Origin: an uncultured Fibrobacter sp.
GTDB taxonomy: Bacteria > Fibrobacterota > Fibrobacteria > Fibrobacterales > Fibrobacteraceae
Assembly (NCBI GenBank): GCA_946414025.1
Contig: CAMKMX010000015.1
Location: 1-57,948 of the forward strand
DNA length: 57,948 nt
Direction: 5' to 3'
The position numbers and the translations under genes are program-made. Of this stretch, positions 34,991 to 44,322 are shown in pieces (positions within the stretch are counted from its first letter, which is position 1; each line of letters opens with the position of its first letter). Under the pieces are notes generated by a model. The model was given only the letters and a program-made list of their open reading frames with translations, searched no databases and was not told where the DNA came from.

Positions 34991-35011
34991 AGCATAAAGC
35001 TAGACCCTGAA

Positions 35012-35947
35012 CTATTCAGAGAAGGTGAACGGAATGGTTACCGTAGTGTTACCGGACTTCACCTTGCTGAACTTCCAGCGGCTCACGGCATTCTTGATTT
35101 CGCCATCAAACTCGCCGTAACCAGTGGTGGAAGAAGCAATGGAAATGCTGATAACTTCACCGCCCGGAGCGATCGTGAACTTCAGGGTAACCTTACCCTG
35201 GAATCCCGGTTTCTTCTTCAGGAACTTGTTATAGATGTGGCGCAGACCCGGAGTACGCTGACGCACAACCTTCATGATGTCTGCAGCGGAACGAGATCCA
35301 CCACCGGCACCCATGTCGATATCGCGTTCAGACGGAGTCTTGATGGAGCCCTTAGCCTTGGTAGCGATACCACCACCACCACCGCCAAGGAGGCCTGCCA
35401 GGCCGTCACCGATACCACCGGAACCGCCTTCGGCATAACCTTCGTTGAAGCCGCCATCAGCCTTACCACGACGACCACCGAGAACGGTCTTACCCGTAGT
35501 CTGGAGGCCTGCCACGTCCTTAAGAACCTTGTCGATGTCCTTGGTGAACTTCTGGTTCTTCATCAAGTCGTAGGCAGCGGCACTAGCATTCTTGGTCTGA
35601 GCAGTGAGGAGCTTAAGCACGCCACGAGTCTGGGGAGCGTTGGGCTGACCCTTACCACGGGGTTTGCCACCACCACCAGCCTTCTTACGAGGCTTCTTCG
35701 GCTCTTCTTTCTTCTTCTCTTCTTTCTTTTCTTCCTTCTTTTCGTCCATCACCATGGAAGCGGAAAGGTCGGCAGCTGCAGATTCTTCGAAGATCACTTC
35801 GTCAACCACAGCTTCGTACATGGAAGCCCACAGGGAGAAAGCAAGAGCAACGATCAAGGAGATACCGGCGATAGCGCCCATCTTCTTGTCGGATTCCGGC
35901 ATCAGAGACGCTACTAACGGATCTATAGGAGCTTTTTTCTTAGCCAT
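35012..35947 (-). CDS. AgmX/TonB-type energy-transducing protein
   Basis: 311 aa from MAKKKAPIDPLVASLMPESD. A single membrane segment lies at about residues 24-44 (IAGISLIVALAFSLWASMYE). A Lys/Glu/Pro-rich periplasmic stretch (KKEEKKEEKKKEEPKKPRKK, ~70-90) follows, then Gly-rich segments (~195-205). The C-terminal domain has IMKVVRQRTPGLRHIYNKF and GKVTLKFTIAPGGEVISISI, matching AgmX/PglI and TonB-like C-terminal domains. It would couple an ExbB/ExbD motor to an outer-membrane partner. It starts 2 bp after an exbD gene. Confidence 0.85.
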   Translation of the reverse strand: MAKKKAPIDPLVASLMPESDKKMGAIAGISLIVALAFSLWASMYEAVVDEVIFEESAAADLSASMVMDEKKEEKKEEKKKEEPKKPRKKAGGGGKPRGKGQPNAPQTRGVLKLLTAQTKNASAAAYDLMKNQKFTKDIDKVLKDVAGLQTTGKTVLGGRRGKADGGFNEGYAEGGSGGIGDGLAGLLGGGGGGIATKAKGSIKTPSERDIDMGAGGGSRSAADIMKVVRQRTPGLRHIYNKFLKKKPGFQGKVTLKFTIAPGGEVISISIASSTTGYGEFDGEIKNAVSRWKFSKVKSGNTTVTIPFTFSE

Positions 35948-35949
35948 AG

Positions 35950-36444
35950 TTATTCCTCCCCGCCGTTCTTTTCCATCACGGCAAATGCGATGTTCGTATA
36001 ACCGGCAAAGCCACAAGTGGCCATCACCTTGTACATGGCATCGTACGGGATGTTCTTGTCAATCTGGACAATGATATGGCCAGCTTCATCAGCCGGGAGG
36101 CCCATCTTCAGGTTGTGTTCCTGTTCGATAGCGCGACGGTCTTTCAGAACGTCGTTCACCTTTTCGACCAGGAGTTCTTCCTGACTGAGGACATCGGGAG
36201 TGGGAACCACCTTTTCATTATCCACGATAACGTACGCATTATCGACCACCACCGTCAAGGACACTTCCGTAGGCTGAACCTTGGAGGTAGAGATCGGAAG
36301 AATCAGGTTTTCGGCCTGAGTCAAAAGCTGACCTTCGGCGTCCAGGTTCTTAATCATGAACACCAGAATGATGGTCATCATGTCCATCATGGACGTGAGG
36401 GAGAAAGGTACGTCTTCGCTAAACTTACGAGTTCTTCTAGCCAT
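35950..36444 (-). CDS. exbD: ExbD/TolR-type motor subunit with the conserved Asp
   Basis: 164 aa. The N-terminal segment RRTRKFSEDVPFSLTSMMDM leads into a single membrane helix (MMDMMTIILVFMIKNLD). The Asp in MMDMM matches the proton-carrying Asp of ExbD, TolR and AglQ. The periplasmic part (about 35-164) contains VSLTVVVDNAYVIVDNEKVV and an ExbD-like C-terminal fold. Gaps of 2 bp to genes on both sides show tight operon packing. Confidence 0.88.
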   Translation of the reverse strand: MARRTRKFSEDVPFSLTSMMDMMTIILVFMIKNLDAEGQLLTQAENLILPISTSKVQPTEVSLTVVVDNAYVIVDNEKVVPTPDVLSQEELLVEKVNDVLKDRRAIEQEHNLKMGLPADEAGHIIVQIDKNIPYDAMYKVMATCGFAGYTNIAFAVMEKNGGEE

Positions 36445-36446
36445 GA

Positions 36447-37343
36447 TTAACCTCCCAACTTAGCAAGTTGAATCTTCACGAAACCGGCTTCTTTGGAGCG
36501 GTCCATGAGCTGAATGATCTTGTCAAATTGAGTATCGTCGTTTGCCACGATGATAATGTTATCCACGTCTTCGAGGTCAATAAACTGCGTGTGAATCGCA
36601 ATCAGGTCCTTCGCAATCAGGTCGTAGGCAGAAAGCGGATAAATCATGGTCTTGGCGGCCACGTCCGGTTTAAGCGTACGAGCAGAGTTAGGCGTAAGGG
36701 TTGCAAGGGTCACGCCTGCACCGGGCTTCTTCAAAGCCGGTGGCGGAGTAAGTCCCAAGGTGCCTTCGCCAGGGAGAGCGAGGAAGCTGTTGTTTCCATC
36801 TACGTATGCACTGTCAGCAAGGGGTTCTTCGGCAGAGCCACCGTTGGTGTAGAGTGCCCAGATAACCTTACCGGGATCTTCTTCAGATTCCTTCTGGATT
36901 GCCCAGAGTTCGATGTTCTCGATTTCGTAAAGATATTTTTCTTTATCCATCTCAGAACCATCTTTGCACTTGGGTCCGTGTCCACTTTCCACTGTTGCCT
37001 TGACGTCGTCAACGGCGTAGGTAATCAGTTTAGCATCGGACTTGCAGCGGAACGTCCACATTTCCTTAAAATAGACGTTGGGCTGGAAACCACCACGAGC
37101 ACCAATCACGAGATAATCGCTGGTAATCGCGAGGGAAAGGTTCAATGCCTGCTGGTCGGGCTCCGGAGGAGTGTCGTTGTCCATCTGCATCATAGAACGT
37201 TCAGGCAGATTGACTTCAACAATAGCCAGCTTGGAGAAAGCGGTCATAGACAAAAGCATAGGAATCAGAATAGTAAACAAGCCCATGGCCGGCAACAGGT
37301 CCGGTTCTTCAGGCTTGGCTGGTTTCTTTAATTCTTTTGCCAT
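36447..37343 (-). CDS. Enlarged ExbD-like protein without a membrane Asp
   Basis: 298 aa, about twice the normal ExbD length. The N-terminus (PEEPDLLPAMGLFTILIPML) aligns with the ExbD membrane helix, but no Asp occurs within the helix; the acidic residues lie before it. Residues ~60-75 and ~250-298 look ExbD-like (LNLSLAITSDYLVIG; NIIIVANDDTQFDKIIQLMD). Between them lies an insert of about 140 residues with two or three cysteines (TFRCKSDAKL, HGPKCKDGS). It may be a structural partner rather than a proton channel subunit. It lies between exbB and the second exbD. Confidence 0.8.
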   Translation of the reverse strand: MAKELKKPAKPEEPDLLPAMGLFTILIPMLLSMTAFSKLAIVEVNLPERSMMQMDNDTPPEPDQQALNLSLAITSDYLVIGARGGFQPNVYFKEMWTFRCKSDAKLITYAVDDVKATVESGHGPKCKDGSEMDKEKYLYEIENIELWAIQKESEEDPGKVIWALYTNGGSAEEPLADSAYVDGNNSFLALPGEGTLGLTPPPALKKPGAGVTLATLTPNSARTLKPDVAAKTMIYPLSAYDLIAKDLIAIHTQFIDLEDVDNIIIVANDDTQFDKIIQLMDRSKEAGFVKIQLAKLGG

Positions 37344-37381
37344 GTTTTATAACTCCGTTAAATTAAAACTCTCAGTCGAAA

Positions 37382-38002
37382 TTAGGAGAGGGAGTTGATA
37401 ATCTTGAGGCCCTTTTCTTCCATTTCCTGGATCAGGCGTTCGGAGTTCATGTTGAGAAGACCCACAATGACCAGAAGAGGCACAGCGGAGAGAAGTCCGA
37501 GGAGCGTCGTACCCATAGCGATAGCGATACCGTCGGAAAGAGCCTTAGCACGTTCAGAAGCGGGTTTGTTAGCCACGGCATCGAATGTGAAGATCAGACC
37601 GTAAATCGTACCCATCAGTCCGAGCAAGGTAGAGATAGATGCCATCACCTGGATAATGCTGATATAACGAGTAAGACGGGGAGCTTCAGTCAGGAACACG
37701 GCGTCGCATGCGGCCTGCATCTGTTCACGGCCACCGGCGCGGGTGGAAACGATGGATGCCATGATGCGAGCAATGGGGAGGTTGGTCTTGTTGGCAAGGC
37801 CAAGTGCTTCATCGAACTGCTGAGAGCTGATGAGCTTACCGAAGTCGGCCAAGAACTTGGCACGACCCTTGGAGCTCTTCACCATGATGTAGATAATACG
37901 TTCGATGGAGAAGCCCAGACCGATCATGAACACGACCAGAATGATCCACATGAACTGGTAACCATCAGATTCAGGGCTGAAGGATTGAAGCATTTTAGAC
38001 AT
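37382..38002 (-). CDS. exbB: ExbB/TolQ/MotA-type proton channel protein
   Basis: 206 aa with three membrane segments: near residues 13-35 (FMWIILVVFMIGLGFSIERI), ~113-135 (QVMASISTLLGLMGTIYGLI) and ~160-185 (MGTTLLGLLSAVPLLVIVG). The second and third carry the Gly/Thr/Ser-rich core typical of the family. It forms the stator-like pore that pairs with ExbD subunits. It is the first of four tightly spaced genes (exbB, two exbD-like, AgmX-type). Confidence 0.92.
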   Translation of the reverse strand: MSKMLQSFSPESDGYQFMWIILVVFMIGLGFSIERIIYIMVKSSKGRAKFLADFGKLISSQQFDEALGLANKTNLPIARIMASIVSTRAGGREQMQAACDAVFLTEAPRLTRYISIIQVMASISTLLGLMGTIYGLIFTFDAVANKPASERAKALSDGIAIAMGTTLLGLLSAVPLLVIVGLLNMNSERLIQEMEEKGLKIINSLS

Positions 38003-38148
38003 TAGTGTACTCCTTTAGAGTTGTTTTTGGTTTGTTTTTTTGAATTCTTAAGTTCATATTTATTTTTTTTAGAGCGTTTTAGGGAGTCTTGCAGCCGTAA
38101 AACTTTATTTACAGCCCGCAAAACACCTCAAAAACCCCTAAAAGGCGA

Positions 38149-38172
38149 GGGAACCCTATGAACAAGGTTCCC
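38149..38172 (-). terminator. Hairpin after the giant TPR gene
   Basis: GGGAACC and GGTTCCC arms with a 10-base loop, about 20-45 bp past the stop at 38193. On the minus strand a T-rich stretch follows only after a gap, so it may be a weak terminator or an mRNA processing/stability element between the TPR gene and exbB. Confidence 0.45.
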
Positions 38173-38192
38173 GTAAAATTGTTTTTACCGCA

Positions 38193-41100
38193 CTACTTTT
38201 TCTTCTTTCCCTTCTTTTTCGGGGCAGGAGCAGCAGCGGGGGCGGCCTCAGGTTCAGCACCAGATTCAGAAGCGCCTACTTCTGCACCTGCAGCACCGGC
38301 AGCGGAGGGCGCCGGAGCCATCTGAGCCTTCAGTTCAGCCAATTCCTTCTTCAACTTTTCGTTTTCAGCCTTGGCTTCCTTGATAATGTCGCGGTAGGTA
38401 GCGAGCTTTTCTTCCGGAGTCATGACTTCGGACTTGGAAATCTGCTCGATACGAGCCTTGGTCTTGAAGTAGGCCGGGTCAGCAAACAAGGTAGACGGGT
38501 CGAACTTTTCAATCTTGGTGTTCAACGTCTCGTTTGTTTCATCCATCTGCTTCAAGAGTTCAAACAACTTGGCTGTCCACTGGTTGTCGATACCGTAGTG
38601 GGCAGAAGCCTTAATACCGGTTGCGCACACAGGCACAGCAGCCTGCTTTGCGGCGTCGGACTTGTTGTTCAGTTCTTCACGATAGGCTTCCAAGTCTTCG
38701 TGAGCCATTTCGATAGCGTCTTCCTTCACAGCACCTTCGTATTCCACATATTCCCTTACGATGGCTGCAGAGTCCGGCAGCGGAGCGTTGGCGAAGGCGT
38801 CAGCCACTTCGGCAAACACGGCGCACTGCTGGTAGTACATTTCGATATAGCCCTCTTCGGCCTGGATCACATCCTGGTTGTAGAAGCCCTGGTCACGAGC
38901 AAGGTCAATGTTCTTCTGGAAGATAGGACGAGCCTGGTCGTAGTAAGGAGGCAGCTGCTGCACGATAGTGATACGTTCAGCAAACATTTCTTCTTCGCTC
39001 TTGGCACTCTTTTCCTGTTCGCGAACCTTGGTGGCCATGACCACGAAGAGCATACCCATCTTGTTGGTGGCGCGGAAGGTCCACTTTTCAGAAGCGTAAG
39101 ACGCAGACTTGGAGTAGTGACCCATGGCGGCCTGCAGGATTTCCACCAACTTCTTGATGGTCGCGGCCTTTTCCTTCTCCTTGCCCTTCAGCACATAGGG
39201 TTCCATCTTGTTGTATTCATGTTCACCCAAGTAGAAGGCAGCTTCAGCAGGAACGCCCGGATCGGCGTTCTTGATCTGCAGACCGTACTTGTCGTAGTTC
39301 TTAAGGGTCTGATCGTAATCGGCGACAGCCTTTTCTTCTTCCTTAAGTTCCATATAGGCACGAGCCGCACCGATATAGGCCGCAATCAGCTTTTCCTTGT
39401 CTTCGGTGTAGTTCTTAATAAAGAAGTGATATTCCTTGGCAGCATCGTCCCATTTCTTGGCATTGGCGTAGGCCACAGGAATGCTGAATGCAGCATCCAA
39501 AGCGTACGTACTCTTGGGATAGTCATGGACCAAATCCTTGGAGCAACGGATGGCTTCGTCGGTCATCTGGGCTTCATCGTAGCTCAAGCAGGCGCTATAC
39601 AGGAAGCTCGGGGTGCGCTCATCCTTGGGGTAACGCTTGTAAGCCAATTCGTATGTCACAGCGGCCTGCTTCTTGTCCGGAATGGAGTCGAAAGTCTGGG
39701 CAGCAAAACCAATCGCCTGGAAGGCCATGGAGTCTTGCGGGAAGTTATCCGTAATGAACAGGAATGTCTGAGCAGCCTGGCGAGGATTACCAGCCTTCTT
39801 GTAGTTGCTTGCCGCACGCAGGATACCCCTGATAGTCAAAGAAGAACTTGCATACTGTCTGGGAAGCATCATGAACGTTTCGGCAGCCTGTTCATGCTTA
39901 TTGGCCTGTTCATAAGCGACAGCGGCTTCAAACACAGCCTTGTCGGCAAAGGAAACCAGCGGGTAACGCTTAACCAATGCCAAGTATGCCTGAGCACCTT
40001 CTTCGTACTGCTTGTTCTTCACAGACTTTTCGGCCTTCTGGAAGAGCACGGCCGCGATAGCCTTCTCGATTTCCTTGGCCATGGAGTCGTTCTTGGTAGC
40101 CTTCACATCGTGGTACTGCTTGTACAACCATTCGAATTCCACCAAAGCTTCGTCCAACTGGTCAGATTCCAGCAAGGACTGGGCGAGCATACGACGAATC
40201 AGCAAAATGTACTGGTGATCCGGATAACGCTGAACCAGGTCGCGCAACACGGTCACAGCAGTCTTGTACTGCTTAGCCTCGTAATGCACGATAGCGGCGT
40301 TGTAGGCAAGTTCAGCAGCTTCCTTGTTCTGACCAAACTTGGCCATATACTTGTCAACCTGAGCAAAGTAGGCCTTGGTTTCTTCGCCCTTGTAGGCCTT
40401 AGTGGCATCGCCACCGTACTTCTTGGTTTTGGCCGCTTCACGAGCCTGGTCCATCATGAGCACAGCGTTGTAGGCAGCTTCTTCTTTCTTCAGGAGTTCC
40501 TTGTCACCCATGGGACGACGTCCGTAGCGGGTGGTATCGGAATCCACAATCCAGTTGAACATCTTGGCAGCGTTTGCAAACTGTTGCATTTCCTGGTAAA
40601 CCAGAGCCAAATTGATGTGGACCCTGTATTCATCCCAGGACGGTTCCTTGGCATAGCGCTTCAGGAACGCTTCGTAAGCCTTGATGGCTTCGGCATACTG
40701 CTTCTTACCGGCTTCCAGGTCACCTTCCTTAGTGAGCTTGGCAGCACGAGCATGGTGGTACTGCGGAATGTCGAGCATAGCGCCACGAATGGCCGTTTCG
40801 GCATTCTTCACAGATTCAGGATATTTCTGATTTTTCTTGTACCAAGAAGAGTTGCGGTCGTAGCGCTTCACCACGGTGTAGCGGTGTTGCTGAGCTTCTT
40901 CGAACTTCTGCTGGATGATGAGGATTTCAATCATCGCGATATCGGCCAGAGGTGCGTCGATGTAATCAGGGTTGATGGACATCAAGCGCTTGAAGGATTG
41001 CACCGCTTCTTCGTTACGGTCATGGTCCTTGTTCTTCATACCGATACGGTAGTACACAGAATCCTTGAAGGGCACCTTCTTGTCTTTCAAGAAGGCTTCG

Positions 41101-42032
41101 GCTTCGGCGACACCACCACCTTCCAAGTCAGAGAAGGAGGCCGCCATGAAGTCCATAGCTTCGGCACGGAGGTCGTTGGGATACTTACCCTTGTCGGCAC
41201 CGATGATGTAGTCGTAGTACTTGACGGCTGCAGTTTCGTATTCTGCAATGTTGTAGTAAGATTCGGCCAAGTGATACATGGCAAGAGCCGCTTCTTTACC
41301 CGTCAGGTTTTCGAAGCCGGTCACCTTCTTGTACGCTTCCACGGCGTCACGGAACTTGCGGTTCATGAAGTGGTATTCTGCCATACGGAGCCATGCCTTG
41401 GGAACAAGGCCGTTATCCGGGAAGTTACGGACCAAGCGTTCACGGAGGCGGAAGGCCTTCTCGTCTTCGCCACTGGCTTCTTGCACGGCGGCAGCCTGGT
41501 ACAACACCATAGGAGTCTTGCTTTCCTTGGGATACTTGTCGATGTATTCCAGGAAATATCCCAGAGACTTCTGGTGGTCGGCCTTGGGGAACTGGTCGAT
41601 GTTTGCGCACTTGGCGGGCTTGTTGTCGCGGTCGGCGCACCATGCCACGTCTTCTTCGTACTGGGCCTGTTTATCTAAGAAGAGTTTTTCTTCAAGCTGG
41701 AACTGATAGTGACCCAACTGTTGCAAGGCAGAAGCGCAACGGGCGTTCTGCTTACCCTTACAGTTGTTCACCTGCTTTTCCCACTGCTTGATAGCAGAGC
41801 GCATGCCCTCTTCGTCAAGACCACCAGAGCGGCAAGCCTGAGCGGCCTGGTTCTTAAGGAGCTTGTAAGAGTTGGCGCAGTCCTTGTACTTTGCAGAGCC
41901 CTTTTCCATGGACTTGCACTTTGCGTAGAGTTTCTTGGCTTCTTCGGTTTTATCCTTACAGGGATCGGAAGCGGCAAAGGATGTTCCCACCAAGGAAAGG
42001 ACCATTGCCGTTAAGAGTAAGATACGTTTCAT
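38193..42032 (-). CDS. Giant periplasmic TPR-repeat protein
   Basis: 1279 aa with a signal peptide (ILLLTAMVLSLVGTSFA). Most of the body (about 130-1000) consists of tetratricopeptide-type helical repeats (FPDNGLVPKAWLRMAEYHFM, YPKSTYALDAAFSIPVAYAN and many others). The repeats fit the YbgF/GltE/BamD-like type that starts with a Pro-containing linker. A coiled coil (KAENEKLKKELAELKAQM) near residue 1225 precedes an Ala/Pro-rich segment and a basic KKKGKKKK tail. It probably scaffolds contacts between inner- and outer-membrane parts of the ExbB/ExbD machine. It is downstream of two related outer-membrane genes. Confidence 0.85.
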   Translation of the reverse strand: MKRILLLTAMVLSLVGTSFAASDPCKDKTEEAKKLYAKCKSMEKGSAKYKDCANSYKLLKNQAAQACRSGGLDEEGMRSAIKQWEKQVNNCKGKQNARCASALQQLGHYQFQLEEKLFLDKQAQYEEDVAWCADRDNKPAKCANIDQFPKADHQKSLGYFLEYIDKYPKESKTPMVLYQAAAVQEASGEDEKAFRLRERLVRNFPDNGLVPKAWLRMAEYHFMNRKFRDAVEAYKKVTGFENLTGKEAALAMYHLAESYYNIAEYETAAVKYYDYIIGADKGKYPNDLRAEAMDFMAASFSDLEGGGVAEAEAFLKDKKVPFKDSVYYRIGMKNKDHDRNEEAVQSFKRLMSINPDYIDAPLADIAMIEILIIQQKFEEAQQHRYTVVKRYDRNSSWYKKNQKYPESVKNAETAIRGAMLDIPQYHHARAAKLTKEGDLEAGKKQYAEAIKAYEAFLKRYAKEPSWDEYRVHINLALVYQEMQQFANAAKMFNWIVDSDTTRYGRRPMGDKELLKKEEAAYNAVLMMDQAREAAKTKKYGGDATKAYKGEETKAYFAQVDKYMAKFGQNKEAAELAYNAAIVHYEAKQYKTAVTVLRDLVQRYPDHQYILLIRRMLAQSLLESDQLDEALVEFEWLYKQYHDVKATKNDSMAKEIEKAIAAVLFQKAEKSVKNKQYEEGAQAYLALVKRYPLVSFADKAVFEAAVAYEQANKHEQAAETFMMLPRQYASSSLTIRGILRAASNYKKAGNPRQAAQTFLFITDNFPQDSMAFQAIGFAAQTFDSIPDKKQAAVTYELAYKRYPKDERTPSFLYSACLSYDEAQMTDEAIRCSKDLVHDYPKSTYALDAAFSIPVAYANAKKWDDAAKEYHFFIKNYTEDKEKLIAAYIGAARAYMELKEEEKAVADYDQTLKNYDKYGLQIKNADPGVPAEAAFYLGEHEYNKMEPYVLKGKEKEKAATIKKLVEILQAAMGHYSKSASYASEKWTFRATNKMGMLFVVMATKVREQEKSAKSEEEMFAERITIVQQLPPYYDQARPIFQKNIDLARDQGFYNQDVIQAEEGYIEMYYQQCAVFAEVADAFANAPLPDSAAIVREYVEYEGAVKEDAIEMAHEDLEAYREELNNKSDAAKQAAVPVCATGIKASAHYGIDNQWTAKLFELLKQMDETNETLNTKIEKFDPSTLFADPAYFKTKARIEQISKSEVMTPEEKLATYRDIIKEAKAENEKLKKELAELKAQMAPAPSAAGAAGAEVGASESGAEPEAAPAAAPAPKKKGKKKK

Positions 42033-42077
42033 TATTCTCTATCCACCTATAATTTCTATAAAAGGGACGAACCCGGA

Positions 42078-44315
42078 TTACTCCAGGTCATCCAATTCCT
42101 CCAGTTCCTGAGCAGCGCCAGAACCACCGGCACCACCAGCCATCTTGGTCTTGACGGTAGCCAAAGTAAAGCCAGCGTCGTCCAAAATGCGCTTACGGTT
42201 AGATTCGAAGCGGTCACTCTGAATGGATCTCTGAGTGAATTCGGCATAATCTTCGATAGCCTTGTTTGCCTTATCGAAATCGGGCTTCAAAGCTTCACGC
42301 TTGCTTTCCACACGAGGCGTGGGCAACTGACGGGCAAGGTCAAGAGCCTTGACCTGCACGGAGTCGAAATCGTTCTGCATGGCTTCGTAAGCCTGACGGG
42401 CGCTGTCACGTGCGGCTACAGACACAACCGGCTGTTCCGTACGCTTTTCGGCCTGTTCCAGAGACTTCACGGCCTTGTCGTAGTCCTTCTTGATGAAGTA
42501 GCAGTAACCCTGAACCAGGTAGGCTTCGGAAACCAGGAAGGATTCCGGAAGGTTGCTGATAATCCAGTTGGCAGGCTTCAGAGCTTCGTCGGGCTTGTTC
42601 ACCTTGAGGAAGGACCATGCAATACCGAGCATTGCTTCGTCATACACAGGAGAACCCGGTTCCACCTGGCCATACATCTGGGCGGCGGCAGCCACATCGG
42701 GCTTTTCGCCAGAGAAGTAGATATGACCGAGCTTCACCTTGGCGGCATCCTGCAGGTCGCGTTCGGACTGGTTGGAAACCGGCTGTTCCGTAATGTCACG
42801 GAAGCAGTTTTCGGCTTCTTCCCACTTGCCCATGCGGCTGTAGGCGATACCCATGGTGTAACGGGCGTAGAAGTAGTTGGCGTTACCGGGGAGAATAGCG
42901 GCGAGCAGGTCCACAGATTCCTGATAGAGGCCCTGTTCGAACTTAATCTGACCGGCGATATAGTCGGCGTCCGCCTTCACGTCGCTCTTGCCGAACACCT
43001 GGACGATGTTCTGATACTTGGCCATAGCGTCGGTGTACTTGCCTTCCTTATAGTCGATGTTCATCAACTGGAAGTGGTACTTGGCGTTCTGTTCCGTTCT
43101 CGGATAGCGCTTGATAGCGTCTTCGTAAACGGCGCGGGCAGCCTTGTGCATGCGGAGGTTTTCAAAGGATTTTGCCTTGTAGAAGGCAGCCTGGTCCACC
43201 AAGTGGAATGCGGGGTACTTCGTCTGAACCTTACCGAAGGCATAAGCGGCTTCGAGGAACTGACGGTTCAAGTACAGACGCATAGCGGCGCGGTAGTCGT
43301 TTTCAGGTTCGATCTTCAAACGACGATACCGTTCTTCGCCAATCTTCTCTTCACGAGTGTCACCAAAGCGGGTAGTGAGTTTCACGGCCCAGATAAAGCC
43401 ACGGTTCTTCTTGGCGTAGAGGTCGTCGTGAGACATTTCCAGGTCAAGCTGCAGGTAGCGGAAGAAGCTTACGTCCTTCACGTTAACCGTAGCGCCGGCA
43501 ACGGGGTAGCCTTCCTTCGTGAAACGAAGACGGACACCAAGGTGCGGAGACAGGTAGTAAGTCAAGGTGAAGCTCGTTTCAAGGTTCATTCCTTCACCAC
43601 CTTCGTCATCGTCGTGCATCACATCGATGATAGAAAGTTCAGCCTTGGCTTCGAGAGAGCGGTTAAGCCCACGATAGAACAAGGAGAGGTTCAGGTTTGC
43701 AGGAATCTTGTACGCTTCGCTTTCCGTAAAGAGCACCATAGTAGGAGCGTCTTTTTCGGCGGTGCTGATGGCAGGCTGCAAAGCATTCTGCAAGGCAACA
43801 CCCACAAGCAGGTCGCCGTACTTAGAAGAAGAAAGCGGGTTCCAACTCACACCAACATCGGCGCCGAAGGTCATGTGCTTGACTTCGTCGAACTGGTTGA
43901 TGTAGAGGATGGAAATATCAAGACCCACGGCAACGCAGTGCATCAAGTTGTATGCGTAACCCAGCAAGAAGGCGTATTCGCCATAAGACTTGCTGGTGCC
44001 GTCGATAGAAGCACCGTTCTCAAAGAAAGAGAAGCCTATGGTGTGCTTGTAATCCATGGGGAATGCCAAGCTCACGTATTCCTGGCTAGCTTCGCCACTG
44101 ATGGAGCTGAAGAAAGCGGCACTCACTTCAAGCTGGTCGGTCAGAGCGATTCCAGCGGGGTTCACATACATTGCAGTGTTGTTACTACCAAATTCACCGA
44201 ACCAGTCGTTCTGCTGGTATTTGTGCGGGGAGTAAACGGCTTCAGCATACAGAGAGCTGGCAGCCACTGTAAGTCCGAGGACTGACGTTTTGATGAAACT
44301 AGTACGCGTCATCAT
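42078..44315 (-). CDS. PorV-like outer-membrane barrel fused to TPR repeats
   Basis: 745 aa with a signal peptide ending near AASSLYA. Residues ~28-330 resemble PorV/UPF0164 barrels: DWFGEFGSNNTAMYVNPAGI at the start, then alternating strands and GVSWNPLSSSKYGDLLVGVA. From about 335 to 640 the sequence becomes TPR-like (AFGKVQTKYPAFHLVDQAAF, YFYARYTMGIAYSRMGKWEE). The C-terminus is charged, then Gly-rich. A barrel joined to a TPR arm would anchor the periplasmic TPR scaffold to the outer membrane. It starts 7 bp after the OmpA-type gene. Confidence 0.8.
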   Translation of the reverse strand: MMTRTSFIKTSVLGLTVAASSLYAEAVYSPHKYQQNDWFGEFGSNNTAMYVNPAGIALTDQLEVSAAFFSSISGEASQEYVSLAFPMDYKHTIGFSFFENGASIDGTSKSYGEYAFLLGYAYNLMHCVAVGLDISILYINQFDEVKHMTFGADVGVSWNPLSSSKYGDLLVGVALQNALQPAISTAEKDAPTMVLFTESEAYKIPANLNLSLFYRGLNRSLEAKAELSIIDVMHDDDEGGEGMNLETSFTLTYYLSPHLGVRLRFTKEGYPVAGATVNVKDVSFFRYLQLDLEMSHDDLYAKKNRGFIWAVKLTTRFGDTREEKIGEERYRRLKIEPENDYRAAMRLYLNRQFLEAAYAFGKVQTKYPAFHLVDQAAFYKAKSFENLRMHKAARAVYEDAIKRYPRTEQNAKYHFQLMNIDYKEGKYTDAMAKYQNIVQVFGKSDVKADADYIAGQIKFEQGLYQESVDLLAAILPGNANYFYARYTMGIAYSRMGKWEEAENCFRDITEQPVSNQSERDLQDAAKVKLGHIYFSGEKPDVAAAAQMYGQVEPGSPVYDEAMLGIAWSFLKVNKPDEALKPANWIISNLPESFLVSEAYLVQGYCYFIKKDYDKAVKSLEQAEKRTEQPVVSVAARDSARQAYEAMQNDFDSVQVKALDLARQLPTPRVESKREALKPDFDKANKAIEDYAEFTQRSIQSDRFESNRKRILDDAGFTLATVKTKMAGGAGGSGAAQELEELDDLE

Positions 44316-44322
44316 CTACTCC

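Noticed and set aside
38598..41678. 1026-aa plus-strand ORF opposite the giant TPR gene
   Set aside because: The minus-strand frame has a signal peptide and regular TPR repeats. The plus-strand frame is low-complexity in Phe, Leu and His, as expected of an antisense shadow of a GC-biased gene.
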